64,000 nucleotides of DNA from Lycorma delicatula (GCF_047948215.1 NC_134456.1:16772230-16836229); one strand, 5' to 3'; positions 1 to 12,741 are shown, counted from the stretch's first letter. The notes: generated by a model not told the origin, from the sequence alone. Translations and numbers: made by a program.

Positions 1-960
1 AATCCTATCGAGGAGAAAGAATGAAAATCGCTTAAAAAATGCAAAAATACGCATTAAAACAGAACGACAAATTCTATTTCCATTACATGTGAATCTTAAG
101 TAAGCTATGTTAAAATTAAGAGGCTTGTATTTATATAAACGACCGTATAATTACATACACACAATGTCAATTTGTCAAACGATAAAATTTTTTATTCTGA
201 CCATCCGACATCTAAAATAAAAATTCTACAACATGCGACTCAACCTTGCGGAAAGTTAAACGATTCAAAAGTCGCGGTAGAAAAACTTTTGAAGCTGCCA
301 GTTTGAGTTATAAGTACAAGAAGCGATCTTAACGGTATAAGGTGGTAAGAATTAAAATTTAAATTGAGGGAGATAAGAAGTAATTTGTCTACAAATAGAA
401 ATTACAGGAGAAAAAAACAAATATTTTTACGATTTATAAAACGGGCCAGAACCGTGAAGATCAGAAAAACCGATACGGATATAGAAGTATTGGAAACGCG
501 AAGAGAATTTTTATAGAATAAAGTATGAAAACAACCGCAAACATAAATACACAATACATAAAATACGGAATTCCGTTGACGGAATTCCTTACTCGACAGA
601 CGGGATGTAAAAACGTTACGCTGAGACCAGAAACGATTCCGTAATCTACAAGCAAAACCACAGCAAATCGCCGCTTTCTTCGGTCGCTTAACATAACAGA
701 AACTAAATTAGGACCTCTAAGAGTCAACTGAACGCGTGAAATTTCTGAACATCAACGGCTCGTCGGTAAACAACACCGACAAGAAAGCAACTAACGCCAT
801 ATTAACAAAACAAAGTGGCAGCTTTTCTATTCGGTGATATCAGTAACGAACTGAACGTATAGAAGCGACTAAGATCAATAATTTATTAAGAGCTCAGTAA
901 AAAATACATTACCGTTGCGAGACGACCGCAGTGATGCCGCAGCAAATGCCAGTTAGATAT
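1..960. other. No recognisable gene; CpG-rich intergenic DNA
   Basis: Short open frames on both strands show no domain, repeat pattern or splice structure that I recognise. CpG dinucleotides are frequent, as in the rest of the first 12 kb and unlike most sequence to the right. Confidence 0.5.
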
Positions 961-969
961 TCAGAAACG

Positions 970-1620
970 AAGCAACATATATCTGAATGAAGACGGTAGA
1001 TTCGATTAATATGTATCGCAAGATATGTTCGTGGATTTCGCGGAATATTTCAAGGTCATATTCAAGGCAAAACGGAAATCGGTTCCGATCAGAGCCGATA
1101 ACGACACCAAAGCTATCACGGCTACCGTTCTCGAACACCGGTCCCGATTAACGGTAACCAGATTTACTTGGGAAATTCCTACCTTCAGCCGATCGCTCAG
1201 AGGGTGTTTGATAAGATGCTCGAATCGAAAAAACTACCGATCGGTTTCCACAAACGGGGCACGCACGAGTGGGCATCGACGAAGCAGAGCCACAATAACA
1301 TATGGACCGTGAAGACCATATCGCAAAGAAAAACCCACGTTTGCAAAAAAATCGGCTTAAAAAACCGATGACCTCGTCTGAAGAATCAGACGGGTTGAAG
1401 AATCTGACGGTGTATCTGAGTTTGGTTTACTAACCGTATGACTTGAAGAGGCGACACCAGTAAATGCGCAGGAATTTCATGGACTTCCAGAAGTCGTATT
1501 ACGATAGAGAAGACGGCTAACCGGCTTATACGTACGCAGAGTTTTGAGAAAAGATCCTCTCTATGTGGACGACTGCTCCCACCAAAACAAGTCGCTGAAA
1601 TCGGGACTATGGATTTGAAG
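970..1620 (+). pseudogene. Decayed ORF of an unassigned multi-copy insect family
   Basis: Three consecutive stretches in three different frames appear to belong to one former ORF. They run from about 1000 to 1150 (DMFVDFAEYFKVIF), 1150 to 1371 (around KKLPIGFHKRGTHEW, then IWTVKTISQRKTH) and 1479 to about 1610 (MDFQKSYYDRED and, after another shift, DCSHQNKSLKSG). The third stretch carries in-frame stops at the codons following its DG and AEF residues. The pattern resembles a family repeated many times in hemipteran genomes, probably encoded by an endogenous virus-like or Maverick-like element, but I cannot assign it and give no function. The copy cannot encode a full protein because of the shifts and stops. 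Family resemblance is from memory; the frames and peptides are read directly. Confidence 0.4.
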
Positions 1621-1629
1621 CAGTTCTGA

Positions 1630-4060
1630 AACCTTCGGCGCTCTATCTGGAAACACTACGGGCACACCGCTTGTCGCGCATCTTTGTCAAGCGAGGTGCA
1701 GCCTAATAAAATAGTGATTGATGTATCGCCAATATGGCTTCGGACGCTCTAACTAGTAACTGTAAGTGACACCGTCGATATGGTTTATGACTATACGTTA
1801 GATGCTTACAGAGTCTATACATATACTCGGTAAGCATCTAACCACACAACTACAATATTGTGTGTGTGTGTGTGTGTGTATGTATATATAGATTCCATAT
1901 AAACCCGTCCCATACAGATATAACTATGGCTGACGAGAGTTCTGTAACTATTTTGCTATTACCGCTCAGGCAAATACACAGCAAACCGAAAAAAACAGTT
2001 AACGCAATATCTGCCGATAAGCGATACAAGAATACTGAAATGTTAACCGGAAAAATACTAAACGTAACAGAACAGATTCGTGCTATTGTGTTCAGAAACA
2101 TGTTTGTGTGCATAAAATCAGAAAGAATTTTATGCGATCGAGTCGAGAAACTTACGGAAAAAATAAATTTCTGTATATAAGAAACGCTAAACCGATTAAC
2201 GATATAGAAAAACAAAAATCAAATCTGCTAAGTACCGTCCGAATTCGAGAAGTAAAAGTGCTACAAATGACTCTAATCGATCGCCGTATCATGCAAATGC
2301 GAGAGAAATATTTTTCTTCGGGGTAAAACCTACACGATTGGTCACGAAAGTGTCCGATATACAGTCAATTTAATTTTCTTATATCGACTATTCACTACTT
2401 TACCGGTAAACTATTATATATAAATTTAAATCATTCTTCATTCATATATATAAAATATAATGAAACGTAACTTGTTTCGAGAAGAGTAACCTTTAATTTT
2501 TCTGCTAATTATTATAAAAACTTTAAAGATTAATCTTAAATTAAATGTATAAAGCAACAGTTTCCTTTAACGGTACCGTCAACTAAATGGGATTTATTAT
2601 TTATTTTTATAGTTAATCGTCTTATTTACGACATCTTATGCGACTAAAACACTACTTTAGGTAGTGCCTTTTGAGCAAAACATGCGATATCATGAGGCTT
2701 GGACTAAAATTTCTTTAATGAGATTGACTAACCCGTAAGAAATAAAAACGATCGAAAAGCGGTAATTTTTCTGAACGGATAAATAAAGTTTGATACCAGA
2801 ATTAATGAACATCGATGTGACGATGGGCGTTCCATACCGACAACATTATAAAAGTCCGGTAGGAGTAAGTCGGTAAAAGCTTACATAAAGCTCCGGCTTC
2901 GAAATATTTTTTTTTTTGTAGAGGATATAAAAATAATTTAGCGGGAAAAAACGATTAAATTATTTATAGCCAAATTTAAAATAACTTTTTATTTCCTACA
3001 CTGCTGACTGTTTTTCGTGACAACCGCAACATAAATAAAAATGTAATAAAAACATTTTTTATACCCGAAAAAGAAAACAAAATAAATAACTGAAGTCCAG
3101 CTTACAACGAAAAATCAGATTCCAATAAAAACAAATTCTTCATTATTTTGTTCCAGATACTGTTCACGTCAATTTACATAGTATATGTAAACATAAGTAC
3201 GTCAACACTTAGTACGTAAACTAGTACGTCGATCGACGTAAGTAATCGCATCGATTTTGCAAGACGCAAGAACGAAACTAATATCCCAGACACTCGCTAC
3301 GGTGAACCTATCTGACAACGGGCTAGTAGTATCCTACGTTTTTTGAAACGCTGCGACAATCGATGCGAAGACAGTCGTAATACAGCCGCATGCAACTGTA
3401 TTCCCTAGGGACTATTATATAGGTCACCGTTCTTCATTTTCTACTTCAACTTAATCGTAAATCCTCCATTAACATTACACGTAAATAACGGCGAAAAGTT
3501 CACTCAAACGATTGTAACTTCTCGATGAATGAATAAAATAGCGACCCGAATATTAATAATAACACTAACACTAAAACCGTCTAAAAACTCGACTTTTTCA
3601 ATTAGTTTAACTACGTAAGACTATACGTTTGTAAATCAAACAGGAAAGATTGTTTTTTATTATTTACAAAAAAAAAAAAATTCCTTATAAAAAGGTTAAA
3701 TCCACTGACAGTCGTAAAAAAAAATGGTTTTGTAATTTTTTACGAAGGTTGCCAGAAGCTTTCCCACAGATCATTGGAGTAAATATGGAAGTCCCGTCCT
3801 TTCCTTGTGCGCGAGTTCAGTTTGTCGGTAGTCACTGACGAATTAGAACCGCGGTACCGGTTTTTTAATTAGTATTAACAGTTCTTGAATTAGGAAAATA
3901 GCGATTCTGGACGGCAGGTAAATTACTATTACGAAAGCGATAAAAAATAATAAATCGTTTACACGTTGCGGTATTAAAACTTTTTAAGCTAAAATGCGGA
4001 CACGGGACCGGTAAAGATTGTATCCAGGAGTTAATTACAACAAAATTACGAAAATAACTC
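1630..4060. other. No recognisable gene; (GT)n tract and short ORFs
   Basis: A (GT)n microsatellite lies at about 1858-1880. Two overlapping + strand open frames at 1927-2180 and 2108-2326 share lysine-rich, unassigned sequence and might be one frameshifted ORF. Nothing else supports a gene. Confidence 0.4.
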
Positions 4061-4108
4061 AAAATTATTAAACAGACAAAATTACCCGTTTGTCTGTTTA
4101 ATAATTTT
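4061..4108. repeat. Perfect 20-bp inverted repeat (hairpin)
   Basis: Positions 4061-4080 are exactly complementary to 4089-4108, with an 8-base loop. In DNA or RNA this would form a stable hairpin. No gene or terminator context is visible. Confidence 0.9.
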
Positions 4109-4169
4109 AAGGAGATTTTATGAACTCGACTTATTTAATTACCGTTTGTGATAATTAATTATCTACAAT

Positions 4170-4275
4170 AATAATTGTAGGGGTGTAGAATGTAGAGGGT
4201 ATACTGAAATGAAACGACTAGCACTAGATAGAGAATCCTTGGAGAGTTGCATCAAACCAGTCAAATGACTGAAGA
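4170..4275 (+). mobile_element. 3' end fragment of an RTE-like LINE family
   Basis: This stretch is the reverse complement of the sequence at about 63665-63760, including the shared core TCAAATGACTGAAGAC near an A-rich end. The related copies at 51.9 and 63.7 kb, and a coding fragment at 54.8-55.2 kb, identify it as the 3' terminus of a non-LTR retrotransposon. Only about 100 bases remain. Confidence 0.65.
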
Positions 4276-4279
4276 CAAA

Positions 4280-5140
4280 AAGAAAAAAAAACAATAATAA
4301 TAACAATAAAATGTGTACGTTACGCTAAATCTTCGATCCACCTAACTGCTCTGGAAAATACACGGTCGCCGTACAGTAATCTTTGTGCAGTCTACTTCAA
4401 ATACGACAGTTCCGTTTTTAATTTGTTATCGCCCCACGATGTGTACTTTATGTTTTCGTGTTTAAACATCTCTTCGGATTTCGGTAAGATGTTAATCGCA
4501 TTTGGAACATTCAACCTGTACAGCAGACTCGTATCGATCCCAGTCGATATTTCCAGCGCCCTTTCCAACATTATTTTTGACACCGTCTGATATTCGCTAT
4601 GGAAGTGTTTACGGGTTATCGTCGGGCGTCACAGCTAATTTACTCTTCATTTCGATTGCTCATTCGCGATTGTTAAGCGCGTCGTTTATCGATTGTAATA
4701 TTAATAAATCTTTCCTTTTTTAATTAAAGATTCTATTAGATTATTTTTACCGGCGTTAAATTCAATTTGTTTTAAAAAACATCAGATGACTTCCATTTGA
4801 TCGTCGGATATTGCAGCCGTAATCTAGTTCCTCAACGCCAAAGCGAAAGAAAAACTTCCGATAAACCTATTTCATAAACTTTTTTTCTTTTCTTTTTGCC
4901 TGTGACCCCGGTTGATAAACGAACGCTCATCTGAACGCTTACATTTCTCTACATGTTTGTAATCCCATTATACGTATCTCTATATTCCATTACATTATGA
5001 CACGTCTCTTTAAACCAAAACCGATTAACAGGTTTTTTTTACGATACGATTATCCGACATTCAAATGCAACGTCCTGTGAAAATGAGAATGTCTGTTTTC
5101 TTAAAGTCGTATTTGTTCTGTTAAGTTACATACTTTCACT
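4280..5140. other. No recognisable gene
   Basis: AT-rich, CpG-containing sequence with only short, unsupported open frames. Confidence 0.5.
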
Positions 5141-5151
5141 CTATACTACTT

Positions 5152-5237
5152 TAACCATGTCCGACCAGGATTCGAATCCGGGACCTCCGAGTGAAAGGCC
5201 GAGACGATACCACTCGCGCCACGGAGGCCGGCCGTTT
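5152..5237 (-). mobile_element. tRNA-head SINE (family 1), head only, with target duplication
   Basis: On the minus strand this 86-base piece carries a pol III A-box-like segment (TGGCGCGAGTGGT) and a B box (GATTCGAATCC) at tRNA-like spacing. It is flanked by the exact 10-base repeat TATACTACTT at 5142-5151 and 5238-5247, a target-site duplication. The shared SINE tail present in the copy at 62.1 kb is missing here. It is not a genuine tRNA gene because the cloverleaf pairing is poor. Confidence 0.75.
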
Positions 5238-5249
5238 TATACTACTTAA

Positions 5250-8200
5250 ATTTTATATTTTTAACGTCCCATTTATATTATTACATTCGTAATAGCATTA
5301 AAAAAATTTATATTTCAACAATATTATCTAATTATGAAATAATTTTACGTCTACATCCCTGCCTACATTTTGTAAATAAAATGTTATTACTTTATTATTA
5401 CTTACACGAAAAATTCTATCGTTCAAGGCCTACAACAATTCTGATGACGTAACTCGGGTAAACGGTGCGGAATTCTTGTTATAAAATCTAAACGAAGCGC
5501 AGTGCAAAAGTTCGTGTAAGGAATGACCATACTCGGTTAGATAGTGTGACCCCGTCTCACGGAAACGTTCTCGTCAAACAAATCCTAAAAATACGTCCTA
5601 TTTATATTAAATAGATTAATACCAATAGTATCACATTTTTATATAAATAAACTCAATTCTGATCGACGTACAGAAATATTAATCTTATAGAAACCGGGTT
5701 ATTAGTATTTAAAACCTCAGGAAACGATCTGTAACCTCGTTATCTCGGAGTCGCCGTACGGTAAACATTTGCCAGAAAGAGAAGTGTTTTTAGATCGCGC
5801 ACTTTAAGCGTTTAAGCGTTTGGCGCGATATTTCGCCTAAATCTTGGAAAGCTTTTGTCCTATTCAATAAATCCAGGTAAATTTACAAGCGGTTAATCGC
5901 TTTTAACTCCGTAAATCATGTAAACATTAAAACCGAATTGTAACCGGAGATCTAGGGTAAACTCTCTCAAAAAGTGTGTTCATAGACAATAAGACGGAAA
6001 ATGTCCACCGGCACGATATATATATATATACACAGATTTATAATCCACGTAATAACAATCGCATATCAAGTACAATTTTAAGACATTTACCTTAGAAATC
6101 TTGCGCTGAAAAACATACACGCATATTTATCTCCGCAATGTTGCCGATAACAACGTTTAAGAACCGAAAAACATCCTTTCTGGAAGCCATCGGTTAGAAC
6201 AAAGGACTTCAAATCAATACTTTTGTAACTCTGTCAGAATAAAATTTTGTACACTTACAATTAAATTTTAAAGGTCGGCTATCAAACGAAGTCTACTTCC
6301 TGACTGGAGAACGGGTGCGGGAAGAAAACGAAACTTATTTGAAGTTTATTTTAATTTTAATAATTCTATTATTTATTTTATTAAGTTTAATAACTTCATT
6401 ATTTTTCACGCGATTAATTCTGTATTCATTTACGAAAATTAAAATTACGAGAACGCGGTAACCTTACGTAGTACTTTCATAACTATCGATACTAATTTAA
6501 TCGATCGGTCGAAAACCGAATAACGAACAAAAAAAACGTTGTTACCGACGACAACCGGCAATTATTTTTAGCAACAATAATTTCAATTTCATTCCTAGGG
6601 ATTTTATTTTCTTACGTAAGATTTTTCTTTCCTTAACCTTCACCCCCGCACCGGTATTCGACGACGTAAGTCAAATACGAGAATTAAAAAGCGGCAATTA
6701 TCGAATAACCGAGTACACGACCGAAGGTTATGAAGGACCTGTAAATACTAACGTAAATTTTTCAATATCTATCGGGAAAATCGTCAATCTGAAGCAAAAT
6801 GAAATCGCATTTTTACTTTGAAATAATGACGATAGAGTGTTTTGAGATACTATTTTCAAACTACAAATTAAAAAAACAAAATTTCAATTGTTTTTAACAG
6901 TAAGCGATAACGATAATAAACCGAATTTAAAGTTTGATTTGCTTAAAAAGCAACTTCTACTTACAAATTGTATTAATTTATACAGAAATAATTTATATTC
7001 ATTCAATAACCTTAAGTAAAACACAGATTAAGCGCAGCGGTAGTATTAATTTCTTAATCTGTCAAATATTTCGACCGACAAGGAAGGATCTTGTTATACT
7101 TCACTTTCGTCTTAGTAAACTACAAAAAAACGATCTAAGAAGATCTTATATTTTTAAAAATTAAATCGAAACATTTACTTTTACAGAAACAGTAGGACTC
7201 TTTTGAGTTTACAATAGAGAAACCTGAATTTTCTGCCGCTCAACTGTTCCGTTTAACAAATAGACGTTAAATACGAATCCAAATATTTATCGATAAACGC
7301 CTTCAAAGTTTTCGTTTATTCTGTACCGATACCGATTAATGTAACATTCACACAGCCGTATCGATATAAATTCGCATATTTATTATTTTTACGAATTAAT
7401 GTGTAACATAACTACTTCTCCCCTTTTTCTCATCGCTTTTTAAAACTAAAAAGTCGCTGCTTTTTCTTTTAACCGAAATAAAATAGAAGTAACTTTAATT
7501 CCTCTAAATATTAAAAAACCGCATTTTATGACTATTTGTAACAAAATTACAACGGCTTAAACCACGCTACTTCGTTAGCCGAACTAATACCAAATCAAGA
7601 TAGTATATACCCTAATCTACACGATAGTTATAATGAAAATAAACAAGAAATTTCTGAAAAATTCAAAAAATATTTATATTAATACGTAAATGAACGACTC
7701 TATTTTATTAGTGACAAAACAATTAAGATCAGGCGACACCTTAGACAGTTTTTTTTGGAAAAGAAGTGAATCGACAACAGATCGGGCATCAAATTTTGAA
7801 GCGCTTCACCCCGAAACTGAGAAAAAATAAAGATAGAATATTTAAACCGAAGCGTTTAAAAACCTTTATACGTTTTTACTATCGTTTACGTTTACACACA
7901 CTCCTTCCTATTCGCATAAATATCGGAAAAGGTTTGTACGGTGGCTGAAGCTGCAAAAGGTACTTATTACGGTTTACCGACCGTTTTCTCAAAACGATAG
8001 CGTCTTTTACAATTTTTCTTCTACAATTACGGACAAATTTATAGGGGTGACAGTTTTTTGGACATTCTAAATTTGATTTTTCTTAATTCTCTTTAACGGT
8101 CTAAAATGTATCAAACAGCGTAAATAGATTTTTCGAATTAGAAAGAATCTGTATACGGTGTAACGCTTAAGTGTACATATACTTCAGGCAGCGAGCGTTT

Positions 8201-9040
8201 ACTAGTCCCCGAGCGTCACCACAGTTTTTATGTCTTACCTCCGATGTTTGTCAGGCTAGTTTCACAAGAAACGATTTTGATTATATTTAAATAGTTTATA
8301 TCTGTACGAGCGCGCGCGCTCGTGTTATTTTAAGCTTCTTTCTCAAGTTTTTCTATGAAAAGAAAAGACATTTTTACGGTCAGATGCCCTTTTTAATCGA
8401 CTTACTACAAAGGGTACCGTTAATACGTAAAAGGGGTAAATGAACATTTATTTACGATCGAACCCGATGTTGCTCGACGTAAAAATTTGTTTTTATTACG
8501 AAATAGAATTCCACAAAAATATATTTTACCGTAAAAGAGAAACCCGTAAAGCCTGTAGGAAGTAAGAGAAATATAACTTCTTTCCCTTTTTTTATAAGAA
8601 GGAATTACGATAATAGGTACGAGTAAAGATAATTTAAAAAATTGGAAAATCGGACGGGAGCCAAGATAAACGACTCTATCGAATGCCGTACGAAAAGTAA
8701 GATTCGAATCTGTGATGTACTGGTACCAGTACAAAATTCTAAGCTAAAAAAGTAACTCGTTGCAAATAGATTATTTAGATACGCGTTATTTATTCAACAG
8801 AATTATGTATTTTTCTTTAGCGTTCCTTCCGTTCACTAACGCCACCTGTTCTGCAAAAATTAACGTTTTGTATAACATACGCGTTGAATCGGAAATCGAA
8901 ACGAATACAAAGCGACAACCGAGATTAAATGGAAGTAAACATCAATAAGTACACATTCATCACCGCTCAAACACCACTCGCACTAATCAGAGTACTCTCA
9001 AGTAAGTTTAAATACGCTAAGAAAACCCCTCTATACATAC
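5250..9040. other. No recognisable gene; CpG-rich AT sequence
   Basis: Nothing in six frames resembles a known protein. An (AT)n run lies near 6020 and an 18-base palindrome of alternating CG at 8306-8323. The open frames at 6934-7164, 7766-7948 and 8420-8734 look random. Confidence 0.45.
8306..8323. repeat. Perfect 18-bp palindrome with (CG)5 core
   Basis: The sequence ACGAGCGCGCGCGCTCGT is self-complementary without a loop. Alternating CG of this length can adopt Z-DNA. It is very GC-rich compared with its AT-rich surroundings. Confidence 0.9.
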
Positions 9041-9051
9041 ATATATAGCTT

Positions 9052-9890
9052 TACGTGCGGCAAGCGCCCGTGAAGGCGGAAAAAATGTCCTCGGCATTGC
9101 TGAGGCTTATGACCGATTCCGGGGGTCCTAAGACAATCAAGCACAGAATGCTGGCGTCTACCGCGGTATCGATGATTATGTACGCGGAACCGGTATGGCG
9201 GGAGGGCTTCGGAGCGGTGAGAAATGCCCGGAGGTTGAACGGCATGTATAGGAGGGCTGGCGATAAGAGTTGCGCGGCTCTACCGGACGGTATCATCGGA
9301 TGCCTCGCTGGTGATGGCCGGTATGCCGCCGTTGGACCTTCTGGCCAAAGAAAGATCCGCCGTACTGTGCAGGAAGTCGATAGATAGCGTCTTCATACGG
9401 CAGGCCTCTGACACGCATCACGTCGTCGTTAAGATCGCCGTGAACGGTTTGGACCTGGTCGTAGTTAGTTCGTACTTTCCGTACAGAGATCCCACGGAAC
9501 AACACTTGGAAAGACGGGATAGAATTGACGACCCGGTAGCGGGTCGTCCTATTCTTATAGGAGTTGATGCGAACGCCAAATCGCTTCTTTGGCACAGCGG
9601 GATCGCTCTGAGATATTGTCTTCAGAAATTACTGAGGCGGAAGTCCGTAAAGTAATTTGTAGCCTTGCTAGGAATAAAGCCCCCCGGATATGATGGTATC
9701 ACGGTAGAGCTCCTTGTTCGCACCTTGATTCTTGGTCCGTTGACTAGGGTTTTCAATAGGTTGTTGTTCGCCGGGCGCTTCCCAGCATGCTGGAAACGTG
9801 ATGTGTTGAAATTGTTCTTCAAGGATGGCGAAAAGGATCCCGCTGTAAGTTCCTCTTACACACCGCGTAACATGACGCGTGTAACGTGAC
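9052..9890 (+). mobile_element. Scrambled R1-like LINE remnant
   Basis: Three domain pieces of a non-LTR retrotransposon lie in an unusual order. Positions 9055-9390 carry the region after the reverse transcriptase (GGPKTIKHRMLASTAVSMIM, PVWREGF), continued in another frame by AGMPPLDLLAKERSAV. Positions 9400-9600 carry an endonuclease-exonuclease-phosphatase piece (VVVSSYFPYRDPTEQHLERR, then ILIGVDANAKSLLWHS). Positions 9600-9870 carry an RT start (PPGYDGITVELL, FPACWKRDVLKLFFKDG). Normal order would be endonuclease, RT, C-terminal part, so this is probably the junction of two head-to-tail copies with deletions. Frameshifts and stops make it inactive. Confidence 0.8.
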
Positions 9891-9899
9891 AATTAAACT

Positions 9900-11780
9900 C
9901 TCTTTTCTGCCAAGACTATAAAAACAAGTCGATGAAGTTATATGCATGTCACAAGACGTGCAGTCGTAAGAAAGTCAGTACGGACTTACGTCTCCAAATA
10001 TGTTTTTAACAAGCAGCAAGACGGTTCAAGACTCGATAAAGAAAAAGAAAATAAAAATTTGAATTTTTGGATCTGAATCGAGTTCAATCTTAATTACAAG
10101 AGAAGAAAGTAAAATACACGACTAAAGTAAAATACACGACTAAGTATACAACAGTTTCGAGTTTACTTCTTGTTACTCGTTCTTAAAATTATAACATTAT
10201 CTACTACAATTTTATATTACAAAGCGTAGACCTAGAACGATAACAATAAAATTGACCTCGATGCTGTGCTATCTATAAACTGCATCGTATCATTGATAAC
10301 ATTTAAGGATCGTTGAATTATTTATTGCGGCCTCACTAAACCGTCAGAAACGGCACCGCTTTTAACCATAATTAACATTATATTCGAATGTGCCGTTACG
10401 ATGAAAGCCGTATTTAAAATATAGTTTATTTAAAAGTATTCTTTAAAAAGAATTCCGTTAACCCGTAATTACAAAACTAAATATATACTAGATTATCGTA
10501 AAACTATTAAACGTATTAAGTGTAAGTAAAAAGCAAAACGATTATTTAAGCGCTTTAAATTTAGAATTTAGTAATGTATATTTTACAGTTAGTAAATGGT
10601 TTTTTTAATACTTTTTCATTCTTTTAGTTGTTGCTTTTCTACTGTTAATTTTCAAATAAACAGTAAAAAACAACAAAAATCTGTAACAAAATTATTCAAA
10701 CGTAGAAAACAGTCGACGTTTATTAATATCCTCGGCGATTAACCGCAAACAGAAAACATCTTACTTCGAGCGGATTATAACTGCAGTGATCTGTGCAACG
10801 ATGTTATAATCGTCTAATGCTACACCGGGGTATCAAATTCGAGATGTTCTGGAATCGGTCGGGTCAGTAAAAAACGTTCTGTTTACTTACACAACGATTT
10901 TATAATACCGAAAAAAATCTACACTTCAAGTCATATATATTTACATTTTTTCAGACTGAAATATTAAGAACTTTTTTTATTAACTTTTTTTTTCAATTCA
11001 AGAAAATATTTTGAAAAAATTCTGCTTGCCTAGTACACACTTAATGACGATTTCATAAATACAATCTTAATAAATATCTTAAAACGCATAATCCTTCGGT
11101 CATAGTAATTTCTATATTTAAAGATTTTAGAGTAAATCAGGAAATAAAAAGGCGTTTTGTTTTTTTAATTTTATTTAAAAAATTTCAATTATATTTTCGT
11201 ATTATATATTCTGCACTTTAAAGGGGTTCGAAATATTTTCAAAACAAAGTTACGCAGGGGTTGTAGGTAACATGTAAAATTTGAAGTGTATTCAAGAAAT
11301 ATCGATGTTAAAATTGCGGAAAAGGATCGCATTTTATGTAATAACGGAAAAACTAATTTTTTTTATCGTCAAAGTCGATATTATTTAAAAAAAAAGATCG
11401 CGTGTATTTTAATCGCGAAACTTAAAGAAGACTATTCGGAAAGAAAGATAATTCTCATAATTCAAATTCATTTAATAAAGTTATTCTTAGGTATCAGATA
11501 TTGAATTTTTATAAAAAAGTTTTCTAGAGAACTTTTTATCGTATTTATAAGTACTATTCTCTATTCGAAATCCGAATAGTTAAAACGATCGCAGGAGGTC
11601 ATTACAGTAACGGCGCGACGGATTAAATCATTATCCGCAATAATTTGCGACTAAAATGCGTTAAGCATTGTTTCGATCGATCCAATCGAATGGAAAATTA
11701 GCTTAAAAACCGTCTACACCGATCAAACATCCGTCTGAACGGATGTAGACCAACGAACGAGCATCGGTGGGGCGAGTTGC
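9900..11780. other. No recognisable gene
   Basis: AT-rich sequence. The + strand frame at 11286-11504 is lysine-rich and shows no domain. CpG remains common to about 12.0 kb. Confidence 0.5.
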
Positions 11781-11799
11781 CCTCATCGTGAGCCTACGC

Positions 11800-11880
11800 G
11801 GGGATTCGACCCGCTTTCCAGTAGAATCATTCATCGCCCGAGTCACTCAGTCCATCGGTCGGGCAATCTCATTCGGAAGT
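11800..11880 (-). mobile_element. tRNA-like SINE head
   Basis: The minus strand shows an A-box-like segment (TGGACTGAGTGACTCGGG) and a B-box-like segment (GGGTCGAATCCCC) separated by a tRNA-like distance. Acceptor-stem pairing is not convincing, so a SINE head or tRNA pseudogene is more likely than a working tRNA. Confidence 0.45.
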
Positions 11881-12099
11881 TTGACCGCTTTAGACTGTTT
11901 TTAGCTATTTCGCTTTCGACTCGAATCGTCCGAAAACCAAATTACCCTTAGAAGCTGCGATTTTAGATTTACATTGTAATTATTATTTTAATCGTTTTTC
12001 CTTCGCGTTACGTTTTTGGGTTTTTGTACTATTTCCTAAATATATTTTTTTTATTCCTAATAGCATTTACTAATTATGATATATAATTATTTTATATAC

Positions 12100-12741
12100 T
12101 TAGTTGCATTTCCCATTGTGGTCGATTTTTTTAATTTTAGGTTTTTTAGTCAAGTAACCAGAGGCTGCTACAGCCAGTCGCATCGCACATACAATAAGAG
12201 TGGCAGAAGTTGTATTTGTTGAGCTGCCATGCCATATACTGCCTGCACTTTTGATATTCACATGAAGATTACACACACACACATTACCCTTTAGACTAAA
12301 TGTTTTCTTACAAAAGTTACAAGTGAATTTCTTCTCATTAGTATGAATAGAGAGATGTCTTTTTAAATTACTCTTTTGACTAAATGTTTTCATACAAAAG
12401 TTACAAGTGAATTTCTTCTCACCAGTATGAATAGAGAGATGTAATTTTAAACTACAGCTTTGATTAAAAGTTTTTTTACAAAATTTACAAGTGAATTTTT
12501 TCTCATTTGTATTAGTAGAGATATGTGTTTTTAAATTACTGCGTCGAATAAATGTTTTTTAGAAAAATTACAGATTAAGTTTTTTTTGACAACATGAATA
12601 GATAAGTGTGATTCTAAATTAGATCTCTGACTGAAAGACTCCTGACAAAAAACACATGTGTGAATAGGAAGATTCTTGCAAGAATATATCAGCTGCATTT
12701 CAGTAGGTTTGTTGTGTAATGAGGAACAGTATATTTTGGCA
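12100..12741 (-). pseudogene. C2H2 zinc-finger exon, frameshifted, with Helitron-like C-terminus
   Basis: On the minus strand an acceptor-like tract ending TTCTTCATAG (12742-12751) leads into a frame with tandem Cys2-His2 fingers. Finger 1 (CVFCQESFSQRSNLESHLSIH) is intact. Finger 2 has lost its second Cys (Cys to Ser) and carries a one-base deletion near 12555. Fingers 3 and 4 (CKFCKKTFNQSC... and CNFCMKTFSQKS...) are intact with TGEKK/TNEKK-type linkers. Finger 5 breaks off at a (CA)n run near 12280. The last 55 or so codons resemble the Helitron 3' region at 47085-47210 rather than a finger. Such proteins bind DNA in the nucleus. The 49-codon exon at 13.0 kb is the likely upstream exon, but its phase-0 donor does not fit the phase of this acceptor. 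Either an exon is missing or the gene is dead. Confidence 0.65.

Noticed and set aside
461..727. 88-residue minus-strand ORF
   Set aside because: No domain, hydrophobic by AT-rich composition, no splice or conservation signal.
1850..2215. 121-residue minus-strand ORF ending in THTHTHT
   Set aside because: Its end is translation of a (GT)n microsatellite and the rest overlaps equally poor + strand frames.
5156..5236. tRNA gene
   Set aside because: A and B boxes are present but stems do not pair well, and the piece is flanked by a target duplication; it is a SINE head.
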